A stretch of 34,004 nt of DNA from assembly GCA_020634495.1 (NCBI GenBank), contig JACKBR010000049.1, positions 1 through 34,004 of the forward strand, written 5' to 3'. The translations under genes were made by a program, and so were the position numbers. Shown one piece after another: positions 22,137 through 30,114 of this stretch (the first letter of the stretch is position 1; each line of letters starts with the position of its first letter). Under the pieces are notes generated by a model. The model worked only from the letters and a program-made list of their open reading frames with translations, was not told the origin of the DNA and searched no databases. The stretch is from Ardenticatenaceae bacterium (lineage in GTDB: Bacteria; Chloroflexota; Anaerolineae; Promineifilales; Promineifilaceae).

Positions 22137-22503
22137 TTTTATGACCTTTCCTCCTGTGTCTGCGAGTGTGATTGTTGTTAGACAGCAACGGCCGTAACAA
22201 ACTAACGGCCACGCTGCTAAACCCTTGTGTGCCCATCTGGATCATGTTTTTGGTTAGCGTTGTGCGGTGAATTTGGTGTACCAGCTGGCGGCGTATTTGG
22301 CTGGCTCGCTCTGGCTTGAGTTTGGGCAGTTTGGGAACGGCCGTGTGGCTTGCCTGCTCCTCCCACAACGCATCTACTATCTCTAAACTGGCGTCATCTT
22401 CTGCCAGATGAGCCAAAACAGCCTCATGCTGGGCCTCATCCAGCTCCCCCGCTACAAACTTGCGCAGTAATGCTTTAGAAAATGGTCTGGCATCGTTACT
22501 CAT
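22129..22503 (-). CDS. Anti-sigma-like small protein of unknown function
   Basis: 124 residues. The first half (LLRKFVAGELDEAQHEAVLAHLAEDDASLE) has the helical pattern of the N-terminal domain of ECF anti-sigma factors (zf-HC2-like), but the zinc-binding His and Cys residues are absent. The second half is basic, with an amphipathic segment (MIQMGTQGFSSVAVSLLRP) and a very basic tail; no convincing transmembrane helix is present. It is the first gene of the operon that ends with a two-component pair and, further on, an ECF sigma factor, so interaction with that sigma factor is possible. It overlaps the MscS gene by eight bases. The family call is tentative. Confidence 0.5.
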   Translation of the reverse strand: MSNDARPFSKALLRKFVAGELDEAQHEAVLAHLAEDDASLEIVDALWEEQASHTAVPKLPKLKPERASQIRRQLVHQIHRTTLTKNMIQMGTQGFSSVAVSLLRPLLSNNNHTRRHRRKGHKND

Positions 22504-22782
22504 GGTTCACCTGCCACTCAATTGCCTGCTTGCTGGTTGTTTTCTTCTTAATTTGTTATCTGGTAAAATGCTCACACACAATATTGACCCCAACACGCCA
22601 AACAAGTCACATGCACATCTACTCACCGTTTTTCTGTGACTTATCCTTGATCTGTGTGTCTTAATTCATAACCAATTCAACAGGACTTGCACAATTGCAT
22701 AAAAGTGAGAACAGGTTTTTTTGAAAACCCTGGTTGATTTGCGCAAGCCTCAATCAATTTAGGTGTAATTTAGGAGGAAATA
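22504..22782. other. Divergent intergenic region
   Basis: This 279-base AT-rich gap separates the minus-strand signalling operon from the plus-strand gene at 22783 and must carry both promoters. A short inverted repeat (GGTTTT...GAAAACC near 22713-22727) is visible. I cannot place a convincing -35/-10 pair on either strand. No ORF or RNA gene is apparent. Confidence 0.5.
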
Positions 22783-23238
22783 ATGAATATTTGGGTTGGA
22801 ATTATCATCGGCTTAATTTTAGGCTGGGTCATTGAATGGGTGATCGATTGGCGCTTTTGGCGGCGTGAAGAGACGGGGGCTACGGCCGTTCGTTCAATGG
22901 ACCTCGATTTGCAGGGCAAAATTTCCGCTTTGGAAACAGAAAAAGAGTCCCTGGCGCTGCGCTTGCAGGAACTGCTCAACAAAGAGCCTGAGGTCGTCTT
23001 CAAAGAAGTGGTAAAAGAAGTAATGGTGGAGCGGGATCGTCTGCAAAAAATTCACGGTATTGGGGACGTGTTTGCCCGTCGCTTTAACGATGCGGGCATT
23101 TACTCATTTGGCCAGCTGGCCAGCCTGACCCCAGAACAGGCCCGCGAGATTATTAACCCGGAAGAGTGGCAGGCCATCGAACCCACGCAGTGGATTGCGG
23201 AAGCAAAACAGCTTGCCGAGCAAAGCGCCCAGGCGTAG
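22783..23238 (+). CDS. Membrane-anchored helix-hairpin-helix protein
   Basis: A 151-residue protein. Residues 2-20 are a transmembrane helix (NIWVGIIIGLILGWVIEWVI). Residues 45-85 form a coiled coil. The C-terminal 65 residues (LQKIHGIGDVFARRFNDAGI, SFGQLASLTPEQAREIIN) form a tandem helix-hairpin-helix unit of the kind often annotated as a predicted 5' DNA nuclease or DUF4332-like domain. These domains contact nucleic acid backbones or act in protein contacts; no nuclease active site is visible. A strong AGGAGG ribosome site stands seven bases before the ATG. The next gene, also membrane anchored, begins 15 bases later, so they are probably co-transcribed. Confidence 0.75.
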   Translation: MNIWVGIIIGLILGWVIEWVIDWRFWRREETGATAVRSMDLDLQGKISALETEKESLALRLQELLNKEPEVVFKEVVKEVMVERDRLQKIHGIGDVFARRFNDAGIYSFGQLASLTPEQAREIINPEEWQAIEPTQWIAEAKQLAEQSAQA

Positions 23239-23253
23239 GCAGAGGAAAAAGAG

Positions 23254-24831
23254 ATGATTCATCATAGAGAAAAAAGCGAAGTGCGGCGCTTTGATATTTT
23301 CAAATTGATTGTTCTGCTGATTCTGATTGCCCTGCTGCTTTGGTTTTGGCTTTCGCCACCTGCGTTTGTGCAGGGGCCAGATGATGCGGCGGGGGATACG
23401 GCCGTTGCCAGCCAACCAAGCACCGCCGCCGACACAGAACCAGAATCCAGCAGTGAAGAGGCCACCGATGAAACAATGCCCGCCATCGACCCGCCTGTGC
23501 TGGAAGCCCCCACATTGACGGATGGGCTGGAAGCAGGCAGCGTAACCCTGACCGGCAGCGGCACGCCAGGTTCTACCGTGCGCGTGGTTGTTGATGGTCA
23601 AGAGGTGGGCCTGGCAGATGTGGCTGCCAACGGCCGTTGGTCATTTGACCTCGATCTGGCAGACGGTTCCCACACGCTCTCGCTAGACGCGCTAGATGCC
23701 GAGGGTGCCGTAGCCACCACTGTGGATTTTCCTGCCTTTGCGGTGACAACCCCAATAGCTCCTTTAGACATTCCTACGCTCGACTTTCCCCAAGAGAACC
23801 TGATTGCGGGCGCAGTTAGCCTGAACGGCACCGGCACGCCGGGCAGCCGGGTGGGCATTGTCATTGACAACGAGCTGGTGGGCATGGCCGATGTGGGTGA
23901 AGATGGCACATGGACCTTTGCCACTGAGTTGGGCGTGGGCGACCACGGGCTGCACGTGCAGGCCATCGATGCTGCTGGCGACGTGGCGGGCGAATCTGAG
24001 GGCTATGGCGTTTCCGTAAGCGAACTTGTTCAGCCAGGATTTGATCAAACTGGGTATGAATTTACCCCCGGCGTTGTTGATTTTTCTGGCGTGGGCACGC
24101 CGGGCAGCACGGTTGAGCTGCTGGCTAATGGCGAGGTGGTTGGTACGGCCGTTGTGGGGCCAGATGGCACCTGGGCTATGCCCGCCTCCCTGGAGGCTGG
24201 CGACTACGACCTGAGCCTGCGCATGTTGGCCGCCGACGGCAGTTTGCTGGCGGAATCTGCCAGCGTGAGCGGCACAATTGCTGCGGCGGAAGATGCGGAA
24301 ACGGCCGAATTCACAGCGCCCACGTTCGACATGCCAGCCGCCGACCTGACTGGTGGGGAAATTACCCTGACGGGCAGCGGCACGCCTGGTTCTGAGATTG
24401 AAATTGTGGTGAATGGCGAGGTGGTTGGTACGGCCGTTGTCAACGAAGACGGCGTCTGGAGCTTCCCCACCACGTTGCCAGAAGGTGAGTATGAACTGGC
24501 TTTGCGCACGGTGGATGCGGCGGGAACGGCCGTTGAAACCGAACCGGTGAACTTTTCCCTGGCGGCCGCGGCAGACGACGGTGCCGGAGACGACAGCGGC
24601 GCAGATGACAGCGCCGCCGATGCCTCAGCAACCTTGCCCGCCGACTACTGCAACAATGCAGAGCCGGGCATTGATCAGGGTGATACCTACATTGTGGGTG
24701 TGTGTGAATGGCTCACCAGAATCGCCAATCGCCTGGGCATTGATTATTCTGCGCTGATTGGCGTGAATCCCCAAATAGAAAACCCCAACCTGATTTATCC
24801 TGGCCAGGTCATTAATTTGCCGCCGCGATAA
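23254..24831 (+). CDS. Ig-like repeat protein with C-terminal LysM domain
   Basis: 525 residues. There is a short cytosolic start, a transmembrane helix at about 17-34 (IFKLIVLLILIALLLWFWL) and a low-complexity Ser/Glu linker. Four Ig-like repeats of about 85 residues follow, each with a GSGTPGSTVRVVVDGQEVG-type strand pair and a GxWSF(P/D) strand. Next comes an Asp/Ala-rich linker and, in the last 55 residues, a LysM domain (GDTYIVGVCEWLTRIANRLG, IYPGQVINLPP). The repeats should form an extracellular stalk and LysM should bind peptidoglycan. This indicates a structural or adhesive envelope protein. Several strands contain GTAVV encoded by GGTACGGCCGTTGT words, so the palindrome has spread with the repeats. 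It is followed by a strong terminator. Confidence 0.82.
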   Translation: MIHHREKSEVRRFDIFKLIVLLILIALLLWFWLSPPAFVQGPDDAAGDTAVASQPSTAADTEPESSSEEATDETMPAIDPPVLEAPTLTDGLEAGSVTLTGSGTPGSTVRVVVDGQEVGLADVAANGRWSFDLDLADGSHTLSLDALDAEGAVATTVDFPAFAVTTPIAPLDIPTLDFPQENLIAGAVSLNGTGTPGSRVGIVIDNELVGMADVGEDGTWTFATELGVGDHGLHVQAIDAAGDVAGESEGYGVSVSELVQPGFDQTGYEFTPGVVDFSGVGTPGSTVELLANGEVVGTAVVGPDGTWAMPASLEAGDYDLSLRMLAADGSLLAESASVSGTIAAAEDAETAEFTAPTFDMPAADLTGGEITLTGSGTPGSEIEIVVNGEVVGTAVVNEDGVWSFPTTLPEGEYELALRTVDAAGTAVETEPVNFSLAAAADDGAGDDSGADDSAADASATLPADYCNNAEPGIDQGDTYIVGVCEWLTRIANRLGIDYSALIGVNPQIENPNLIYPGQVINLPPR

Positions 24832-24890
24832 CGTAGACCCCCACAAAACGGTGCGCCTGAAGCGATGAACATTCATTGTAAAAAGCGCGC

Positions 24891-24938
24891 AAAAAAAGCT
24901 GGTCACCCATTCTTTTGCAGCGGTGACCAGCTTTTTTT
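24891..24938. terminator. Bidirectional Rho-independent terminator
   Basis: AAAAAAAGCTGGTCACC (24891-24907) and GGTGACCAGCTTTTTTT (24922-24938) pair perfectly over 17 bases, with a 14-base loop and flanking A and T tracts. It lies between the convergent genes ending at 24831 (plus) and 24960 (minus) and should terminate both. Confidence 0.93.
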
Positions 24939-24959
24939 ATTTTGTCTTTGGGGGGCAGC

Positions 24960-25208
24960 TTAATCGTTGAGTGTAAGAGGGGCGTTGCTATCTAACGAGT
25001 TGTCTGTTGGGAAAAGAATTCGGGAGGCAACAAGCATATCCTTCTCAGCATCACTTAAATCGGGATATTGCAGCATCACGTCGATGGTGCTTCTAAGCAG
25101 CGGGGAGAGGCGGGGCGTTAAATAGTCTAACGTTGCAGAGGCCACAACTTTAGCATCTGGTAGGGGGAGCATTGCCTTCTTAGACACAAAATTGATTAGG
25201 TCTTCCAT
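24960..25208 (-). CDS. Small hypothetical protein
   Basis: 82 residues, not recognised. It is soluble and helical. The middle (LPLPDAKVVASATLDYLTPR, then LSPLLRSTIDVML) suggests a small helical bundle, and the C-terminus is acidic. The frame is bounded by the terminator downstream, and a purine-rich GGAGG-like stretch (complement of 25216-25221) lies before the ATG at 25208, which supports a real gene. The 214 bases between it and the FHA gene hold no other ORF. Nothing in the context indicates a role. Confidence 0.55.
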   Translation of the reverse strand: MEDLINFVSKKAMLPLPDAKVVASATLDYLTPRLSPLLRSTIDVMLQYPDLSDAEKDMLVASRILFPTDNSLDSNAPLTLND

Positions 25209-25422
25209 TTCAAGTACCTCCAGCAGCCTTCTTTGGGCTAATTCAAAAACAGGCTAAACGATAATTCTGAATGGATGAATGGCTATAACTGCTTGAAAAT
25301 CAAATTCCTAGTGAAAGCGCCAAAGTTTTTTGAAAGACCAAGCAACTCTTTGTACGCTTTCATTCCTCTGGCGACGCTCGTTATAAAGACCCTATGATTT
25401 GTGAATGGTCACATTTTGTTGA

Positions 25423-26091
25423 TCAGGGGCAGGCTGGGTTGAAGCCGAGTGGGCCAAGTACAGTTTCCCAAAACGGCCGTAATCCCCCACAATATAGCAA
25501 CTGCCCTTGATTATAGCTGTCCAAAAAGAAGATGGTCCCGACGCACACCACGCAGGCCAACACCAGCAGGCAGCCACAGCCAATAAGAATGCGGTTGCGG
25601 TTAGCGGAAACGGCCGTTTCCGGTTCCTCAAACTCGTCAAAGGTAGGCGGCGCTGGCGGCGGGGTAACCTCTGGCAGGCTGCCTGGCTGGGCGTAGACCG
25701 GAACTGGCTCTGGTGGCAATGCTGGGGTAGCCACATCATCATCTGGCGAGTAAATGATCTCAGAAGCCATACCGGCGGCCCAGTAACGCAGTTGGACCGT
25801 ATCGCCAAAGGCAACGGTGTCGCCATGATTTAGAGTCATTGGCTGGTTCAGGCGAACGCCGTTGACAAAGCTGCCGTTGGTGCTGCCTAAATCTTCCAGC
25901 ACATAGCCATCCCCTTGTGGCGTAATTTGGGCGTGGCGGCGGGAGATTTCTGCATCGTTGATGACAATGCCATTGTTGGCGGAACGGCCGATTGTTTGGG
26001 GAGCGCTGCCTAAAGTGAAGATATGGCCCGGGTCTGGCCCCTGTTCTATTACAAGCCGCGCCGCAAATTCGGCCGCTGGATTGCCATCCAT
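25423..26091 (-). CDS. FHA domain membrane protein
   Basis: 222 residues. The N-terminal forkhead-associated domain (about 12-105) has the phosphothreonine-binding signature: QTIGRSANNGIVIND, ISRRHAQI and DLGSTNGSFVNG, with the conserved Arg, Ser, His and Asn. A Pro-rich linker (115-160) precedes a transmembrane helix at about 167-191 and a short external tail containing three Cys residues that could form disulfides. FHA domains read Ser/Thr-kinase phosphorylation; no Ser/Thr kinase lies in the window. ETAV in the linker comes from a GAAACGGCCGTTTCC palindrome. The gene appears to be transcribed alone. Confidence 0.88.
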   Translation of the reverse strand: MDGNPAAEFAARLVIEQGPDPGHIFTLGSAPQTIGRSANNGIVINDAEISRRHAQITPQGDGYVLEDLGSTNGSFVNGVRLNQPMTLNHGDTVAFGDTVQLRYWAAGMASEIIYSPDDDVATPALPPEPVPVYAQPGSLPEVTPPPAPPTFDEFEEPETAVSANRNRILIGCGCLLVLACVVCVGTIFFLDSYNQGQLLYCGGLRPFWETVLGPLGFNPACP

Positions 26092-26185
26092 AACAAACTC
26101 CTCAAGATCACCAATTAAAAGATGGCGGAGTATAAAAATAAAGGGAGGGGTTTGTCAATGCAATTTTTTGGCGTATCCTTTGCAT

Positions 26186-26530
26186 ATGACACTTATTTTG
26201 CATATTACAACAGAGAAAGATTGGCAAACGGCCGTAACCAACGGAGAATACCGCGCTGATTCATTGGCAAGCGAAGGCTTTATCCACTGCTCAACCATTG
26301 CTCAGGTGCTTATGCCTGCCAACCAGATGTTTGCCGGGCAAACCGATCTCATTTTGCTCACCATCGACCCCGCCAAACTCACTGCAAAGCTGGTTTATGA
26401 AGATTGCTACGAAAGCGGCCACCAATTTCCCCACATTTACGGGCCGCTCAACCTGGATGCCGTCACCGGTTTTGTTGAATTTCCACCCAATCCAGACGGC
26501 ACCTTTTCCCTTCCAAAAGAACTAAAGTAG
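26186..26530 (+). CDS. DUF952 family protein
   Basis: A 114-residue cytosolic protein of the DUF952 family. Motifs are HITTEKDWQTAVTNGEYRAD near the start, SEGFIHCSTIAQVLMPANQM and HQFPHIYGPLNLDAVTGFVE. I choose ATG 26186 because the family sequence begins there, although the frame stays open further upstream. The fold is known from structures but no activity is established; some members are fused to glutathione S-transferase domains. The conserved His and Cys in GFIHCS are present. It is a single gene, followed by an intergenic CCGCAAAG repeat. Confidence 0.88.
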   Translation: MTLILHITTEKDWQTAVTNGEYRADSLASEGFIHCSTIAQVLMPANQMFAGQTDLILLTIDPAKLTAKLVYEDCYESGHQFPHIYGPLNLDAVTGFVEFPPNPDGTFSLPKELK

Positions 26531-26560
26531 CCGCGGTTTCTTACCGCGTTGAAAAAACGA

Positions 26561-26651
26561 ACCGCAAAGACGCATGCAATCCTGGATTGCCGGGCGCAGA
26601 GTTTAAAAGATTGCCAGAGAAAAACCTCTGCGGTCTCCGCGCCTTTGCGGT
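26561..26651. repeat. CCGCAAAG-type intergenic inverted repeat
   Basis: ACCGCAAAGACGC (26561-26573) and GCGCCTTTGCGGT (26639-26651) match as inverse copies with one mismatch, with CCTCTGCGG between. A remnant of the CCGCAGATT family (TTAATCTGCGTAATCTGTTG, 26683-26702) follows. These elements fill the 199-base gap before the GH13 gene. Confidence 0.6.
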
Positions 26652-26729
26652 GAAATCACCTTTTTCAGTAGAATCATCATGTTAATCTGCGTAATCTGTT
26701 GATGAAAAGGATAGAAATCGAAAACTGCT

Positions 26730-28046
26730 ATGGCTATAGACACCTCCCCAAATGTTCGTAATCTGGTTTTGTATGAAATTTATGTGCGCAATCATGGCCC
26801 CAACGGCACCTTTGCCGACGTGACGAAAGATTTACCTCGCATTCGGGCAATGGGTGTGGATGTTATCTGGTTTATGCCCATCCATCCCATTGGCAAGCTA
26901 AATAAAAAGGGGGAGCTGGGCTGCCCCTATTCCATTCAGGATTATTTTGAGGTGAACCCGGAATATGGCACCAAGCGGGAGTTTGAGCTGCTGGTGCAGT
27001 ACGCCCAGGCGCTGGGGCTAAAGGTGATGATCGATGTGGTGTACAACCACACGGCCCACGATGCCGTGACGGTGCAAACCCACCCGGAATGGTACCATCG
27101 CGATGAAAACGGCCGTCCCCAAACCACCGTGCCAGAATGGAGCGACATCATCGATCTGGTGTATGACGACCCGGCAATGTGGGATTACCTGATTGAAGCG
27201 TTGAAAATGTGGGTGAAGCTGGGGGTGGACGGCTTTCGCTGCGATGTGGCTTCTGTGGTGCCGCTGGCTTTTTGGCAGCGTGCCCGCCGTGAAGTGGCCG
27301 CCATCAAGCCCAACGTGCTTTGGCTGGCGGAGAGCGTACACACGGGCTTTGTCCTCGACCGACGAGCGCATGGGTTAGTCGCTCATTCTGATGGCGAAAT
27401 TCATGAAGCGTTTGATTTGTCTTACGATTACGACATCTGGCCTTTGTGGGAGCGAGCGGTTGAAGAGGCAACGGCCGTTCCCCACTACCTCACCGCCCTC
27501 TGGTACCAAAAAGGGGTTTATCCCGCCCACACCATCAAAATGCGCTGCGTGGAAAACCACGACCAGCGGCGCATCATGCAGCGTGCTCCCAGCCGGGCGC
27601 AGGCGCTGGCCTGGACTGCATTTCAGGCGTTCAACGAGGGCGCGTTCCTCATTTACGCTGGCCAGGAATCTGAGGAAACGCACACGCCCGATCTGTTCGA
27701 CATCGACAAGATTCGCTGGGGGAGCTACGAGCTGCAATCTTACCTGACCCGGCTGTGCCAGTTGAAGAAGGATGCGGTGATGGTAAACGGCCGTTTCACG
27801 TTGCTCCTGGCGGAACCGGCAATCAGTGCACTGTGGCAGGCGGAGGATGCGGGCTTGTTCGGCGTCTTCAACGTGTCTGGCGTGGTGGATGTGCAGCCGG
27901 TGCCGCTGCCCGATGGGGAATACGTGGATCTGTTGAGCGAAACGGCCGTAACCGTGCGTGATGGCGAAATGGCGGTGCCGGATACGGCCGTCATCCTCCG
28001 CTTTCCCGGCGTGCTGGCTGATGTCGGCCCGAAAATCTGGCTCTAG
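26730..28046 (+). CDS. Alpha-amylase family glycosyl hydrolase (GH13)
   Basis: 438 residues of a TIM-barrel GH13 enzyme without signal peptide, so it is cytosolic. Conserved region I is DVVYNHTAHD (near residue 102). Region II is GFRCDVA with nucleophile Asp172. Region III is LAESVH with acid/base Glu201. Region IV is VENHDQ with Asp278. A C-terminal beta domain (about 345-438) follows. It is shorter than classic amylases and seems to lack a large B domain. Specificity (alpha-1,4 glucan, maltooligosaccharide, trehalose-related) cannot be assigned. No other glycogen or maltose gene is adjacent. ETAVTV and DTAVIL near the C-terminus are both encoded by ACGGCCGT words 44 bases apart. Confidence 0.92.
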   Translation: MAIDTSPNVRNLVLYEIYVRNHGPNGTFADVTKDLPRIRAMGVDVIWFMPIHPIGKLNKKGELGCPYSIQDYFEVNPEYGTKREFELLVQYAQALGLKVMIDVVYNHTAHDAVTVQTHPEWYHRDENGRPQTTVPEWSDIIDLVYDDPAMWDYLIEALKMWVKLGVDGFRCDVASVVPLAFWQRARREVAAIKPNVLWLAESVHTGFVLDRRAHGLVAHSDGEIHEAFDLSYDYDIWPLWERAVEEATAVPHYLTALWYQKGVYPAHTIKMRCVENHDQRRIMQRAPSRAQALAWTAFQAFNEGAFLIYAGQESEETHTPDLFDIDKIRWGSYELQSYLTRLCQLKKDAVMVNGRFTLLLAEPAISALWQAEDAGLFGVFNVSGVVDVQPVPLPDGEYVDLLSETAVTVRDGEMAVPDTAVILRFPGVLADVGPKIWL

Positions 28047-28084
28047 ACAACGCAAAAAATTAATACGAAGTGACAAAGAAAACG

Positions 28085-28113
28085 AGGAACAAAGAAAAAT
28101 GGTCTTTGTTCCT
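28085..28113 (+). terminator. Hairpin after the GH13 gene
   Basis: AGGAACAAAG (28085-28094) and CTTTGTTCCT (28104-28113) pair over ten bases around a nine-base loop, with weaker outer pairing of ACAAAGAAAA and TTTGTTTCTTTGT. It stands about 40 bases after the stop. T-rich sequence follows but there is no clean T run. Confidence 0.55.
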
Positions 28114-28224
28114 TTTCGCCTTTGTTTCTTTGTATAAGTAAATGACCCTGCCCGACTTCCCACCAACTTGAGATTATGTTAAAATGACCGACAACGTTAT
28201 GTATATTTGCTGTGGGAAAGAAGT

Positions 28225-30009
28225 ATGACAACAAAGGCAGAATTTTTACAGCAGCACCTCATATTCCAACACCTGGCAGAGGAGCATATTGAAGCCCTGG
28301 CCAAAATTACGGATGAAGTGCAGTACGAAAATGGGGCGATGGTTGCCTTTCAGGGAGACGTCGCGGATAGTTTGTACATTGTAAAAAGCGGCCGTTTGTA
28401 CGCCGAGACCCGCCAAAACGACATCCAAAACAACTCCTATGTCGTTGAAAGCGAAGATTATCTGGCCAACCATGCCTTTCGGGACGATTGGTTGTTTGTG
28501 CCCAATGTGCATCCGGCCAATGTCAAAGCCAAATCCCACCAGGGCAGCCCGGCAACCGTTTTAATCATTAAAGGAATCAATTTTGTTCGCTTCCTGCTCA
28601 AATATCCAGATGCCCTGCCGCTGTTAGAAACCGAAGAAGAGGAAGTGAATGATGAATGGGTTGTGTCTGGCGGTCTGTCGCCATTTGCCTATGCTGAAGC
28701 CCAAAAGCTATTTTCCAAAGCAAAACGCCGCCGAACCGTCATTAGCATCTTGCCAGATGAATTGGTGGAATACAACGCCCGGCGCAGCCGCCTCTACCTG
28801 CTAGTCCAGCTCCTCTTTCCCGTTATAGCCCTGATCTCTATTCCCGCATTGCTGTACTCCTTTTTTATTTCGCAGCCAGCCGAAAACTTTATTTACCGGC
28901 TGCGCTTTGGCGTGCCAATCACCTTTGCCGTTATTTTGGTGCTGATCATCCTTTTCCAAATTTTGGATTGGTCGAATGATTATTTTGTCATTACCAACAA
29001 ACGGGTGGTGCACCGAGAGTTTGACCTGCGCACCTTTCGAGTTGACATAAAAACCGCACGGATTGATCAGGTACAGAGTGTGGAAATTGCCAAGCCAACA
29101 TTTATTACCAACTTGCTAAACTTTGGCACGGCCCGCATTACCACGGCCTCCGCTTTTGGCACAATTTTCTTTGACAATATTGATAACCCAATCGAAGTCA
29201 AGGAAACGCTGGATCGCCAAAGTCGGCTGGTAAAATCGCTGGATGCCAGCCGCGAGCAGTCGCTGCTGCGCGAGACATTTACCCAACATTTTGCTGTACA
29301 GCCGCAGTATGAAGCCATTGGGGATAAGGCCGCCACGTTACCGCCTGTTAAACCAGTCCGTCGGGACAATCTGCTCCAGCGGTTCCAGCGGCGTTATTAT
29401 TGGCGGGTGGAAGAAGAAAACGCGATTATTTACCGCAAACATTTTATTGTGATGATCATTGAGTCGATTATTCCCATTGGGCTGGCTTTATTGGGCGTGT
29501 TGGTTATCTATTTGTTGATTCGCTATTTTGAGTTCACCTTCCGTCAACTGCTGCCCGAGATTATTTTTGCTTACTCGCTGGATATTTTGTGGCTGATTTG
29601 GCGCATCGAGGATTGGCGCAACGATATGTTCCAGCTCACTGACCGGCTGATTGTGGATATTGATAGACGGCCGTTTGGTTTTGGTGAAAGTCGTAAGCAA
29701 GCCTTACTCAGCAACATCCAAAACGTCAACGCCTATACGCCAGGTCTGATCCACACCATTTTTAACTACGGCAACGTGGAAATTGAAACTGCCGGAGCGG
29801 AAAGCAATCTCGTTTTTGAAGATATTCCCTACCCCAGCGTCATCCAAAGCGACATCTTTGCCCAGTTAGAAAACATGCTGGACGATCAGCGCCGCCGCCA
29901 GCGCAGCTCGCGCCACAAGGAATATGCCCTGCTGCTAGATGTTTACAAGCAAACAATGGAACAAGACCGCATTCCTGACCGTACGCCAGGCGAAGTGCCC
30001 CCGCTATAA
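28225..30009 (+). CDS. Membrane protein with cyclic-nucleotide-binding domain and PH-like domains
   Basis: 594 residues from ATG 28225; the frame also opens at TTG 28207, but GGGAAAG lies well placed before the ATG. Residues about 1-130 form a cNMP-binding-like domain (GAMVAFQGDVADSLYIVKSGRLYA). Two transmembrane helices follow at about 190-245. Next is a bacterial PH-like domain (YFVITNKRVVHREFDL, DQVQSVEI). A second helix pair (about 405-455) and a second PH-like domain (LTDRLIVDIDRRPFGFGESR, GNVEIETAG) complete the protein. The layout doubles the TM-TM-PH unit of YdbT/bPH2 proteins. The ligand-contact Arg of CRP-like domains is not obvious, so cAMP binding is uncertain. The role is unknown; membrane-stress or lipid-related sensing is a guess. 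Confidence 0.75.
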   Translation: MTTKAEFLQQHLIFQHLAEEHIEALAKITDEVQYENGAMVAFQGDVADSLYIVKSGRLYAETRQNDIQNNSYVVESEDYLANHAFRDDWLFVPNVHPANVKAKSHQGSPATVLIIKGINFVRFLLKYPDALPLLETEEEEVNDEWVVSGGLSPFAYAEAQKLFSKAKRRRTVISILPDELVEYNARRSRLYLLVQLLFPVIALISIPALLYSFFISQPAENFIYRLRFGVPITFAVILVLIILFQILDWSNDYFVITNKRVVHREFDLRTFRVDIKTARIDQVQSVEIAKPTFITNLLNFGTARITTASAFGTIFFDNIDNPIEVKETLDRQSRLVKSLDASREQSLLRETFTQHFAVQPQYEAIGDKAATLPPVKPVRRDNLLQRFQRRYYWRVEEENAIIYRKHFIVMIIESIIPIGLALLGVLVIYLLIRYFEFTFRQLLPEIIFAYSLDILWLIWRIEDWRNDMFQLTDRLIVDIDRRPFGFGESRKQALLSNIQNVNAYTPGLIHTIFNYGNVEIETAGAESNLVFEDIPYPSVIQSDIFAQLENMLDDQRRRQRSSRHKEYALLLDVYKQTMEQDRIPDRTPGEVPPL

Positions 30010-30055
30010 GTTTGCCTGTAAGCGAGTTTGCCAGTAGGCAGGTTTTGTTTACCGT

Positions 30056-30083
30056 CCACTTGCCACTTGCCACTTGCCACTTG
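30056..30083. repeat. Four tandem CCACTTG units
   Basis: CCACTTG repeats exactly at 30056, 30063, 30070 and 30077 in the gap between the membrane protein and peptide deformylase genes. Another short repeat (TTTGCC, 30012-30017 and 30028-30033) precedes it. Such heptamer runs are slippage-prone; no regulatory role is evident. Confidence 0.8.
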
Positions 30084-30114
30084 CCCACTCCTCTATTCCG
30101 CAGATAATAAGCAC

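Noticed and set aside
30028..30114. A longer N-terminus for peptide deformylase.
   Set aside because: The extra codons lie in a CCACTTG tandem repeat and gap sequence. The conserved protein starts at ATG 30115.
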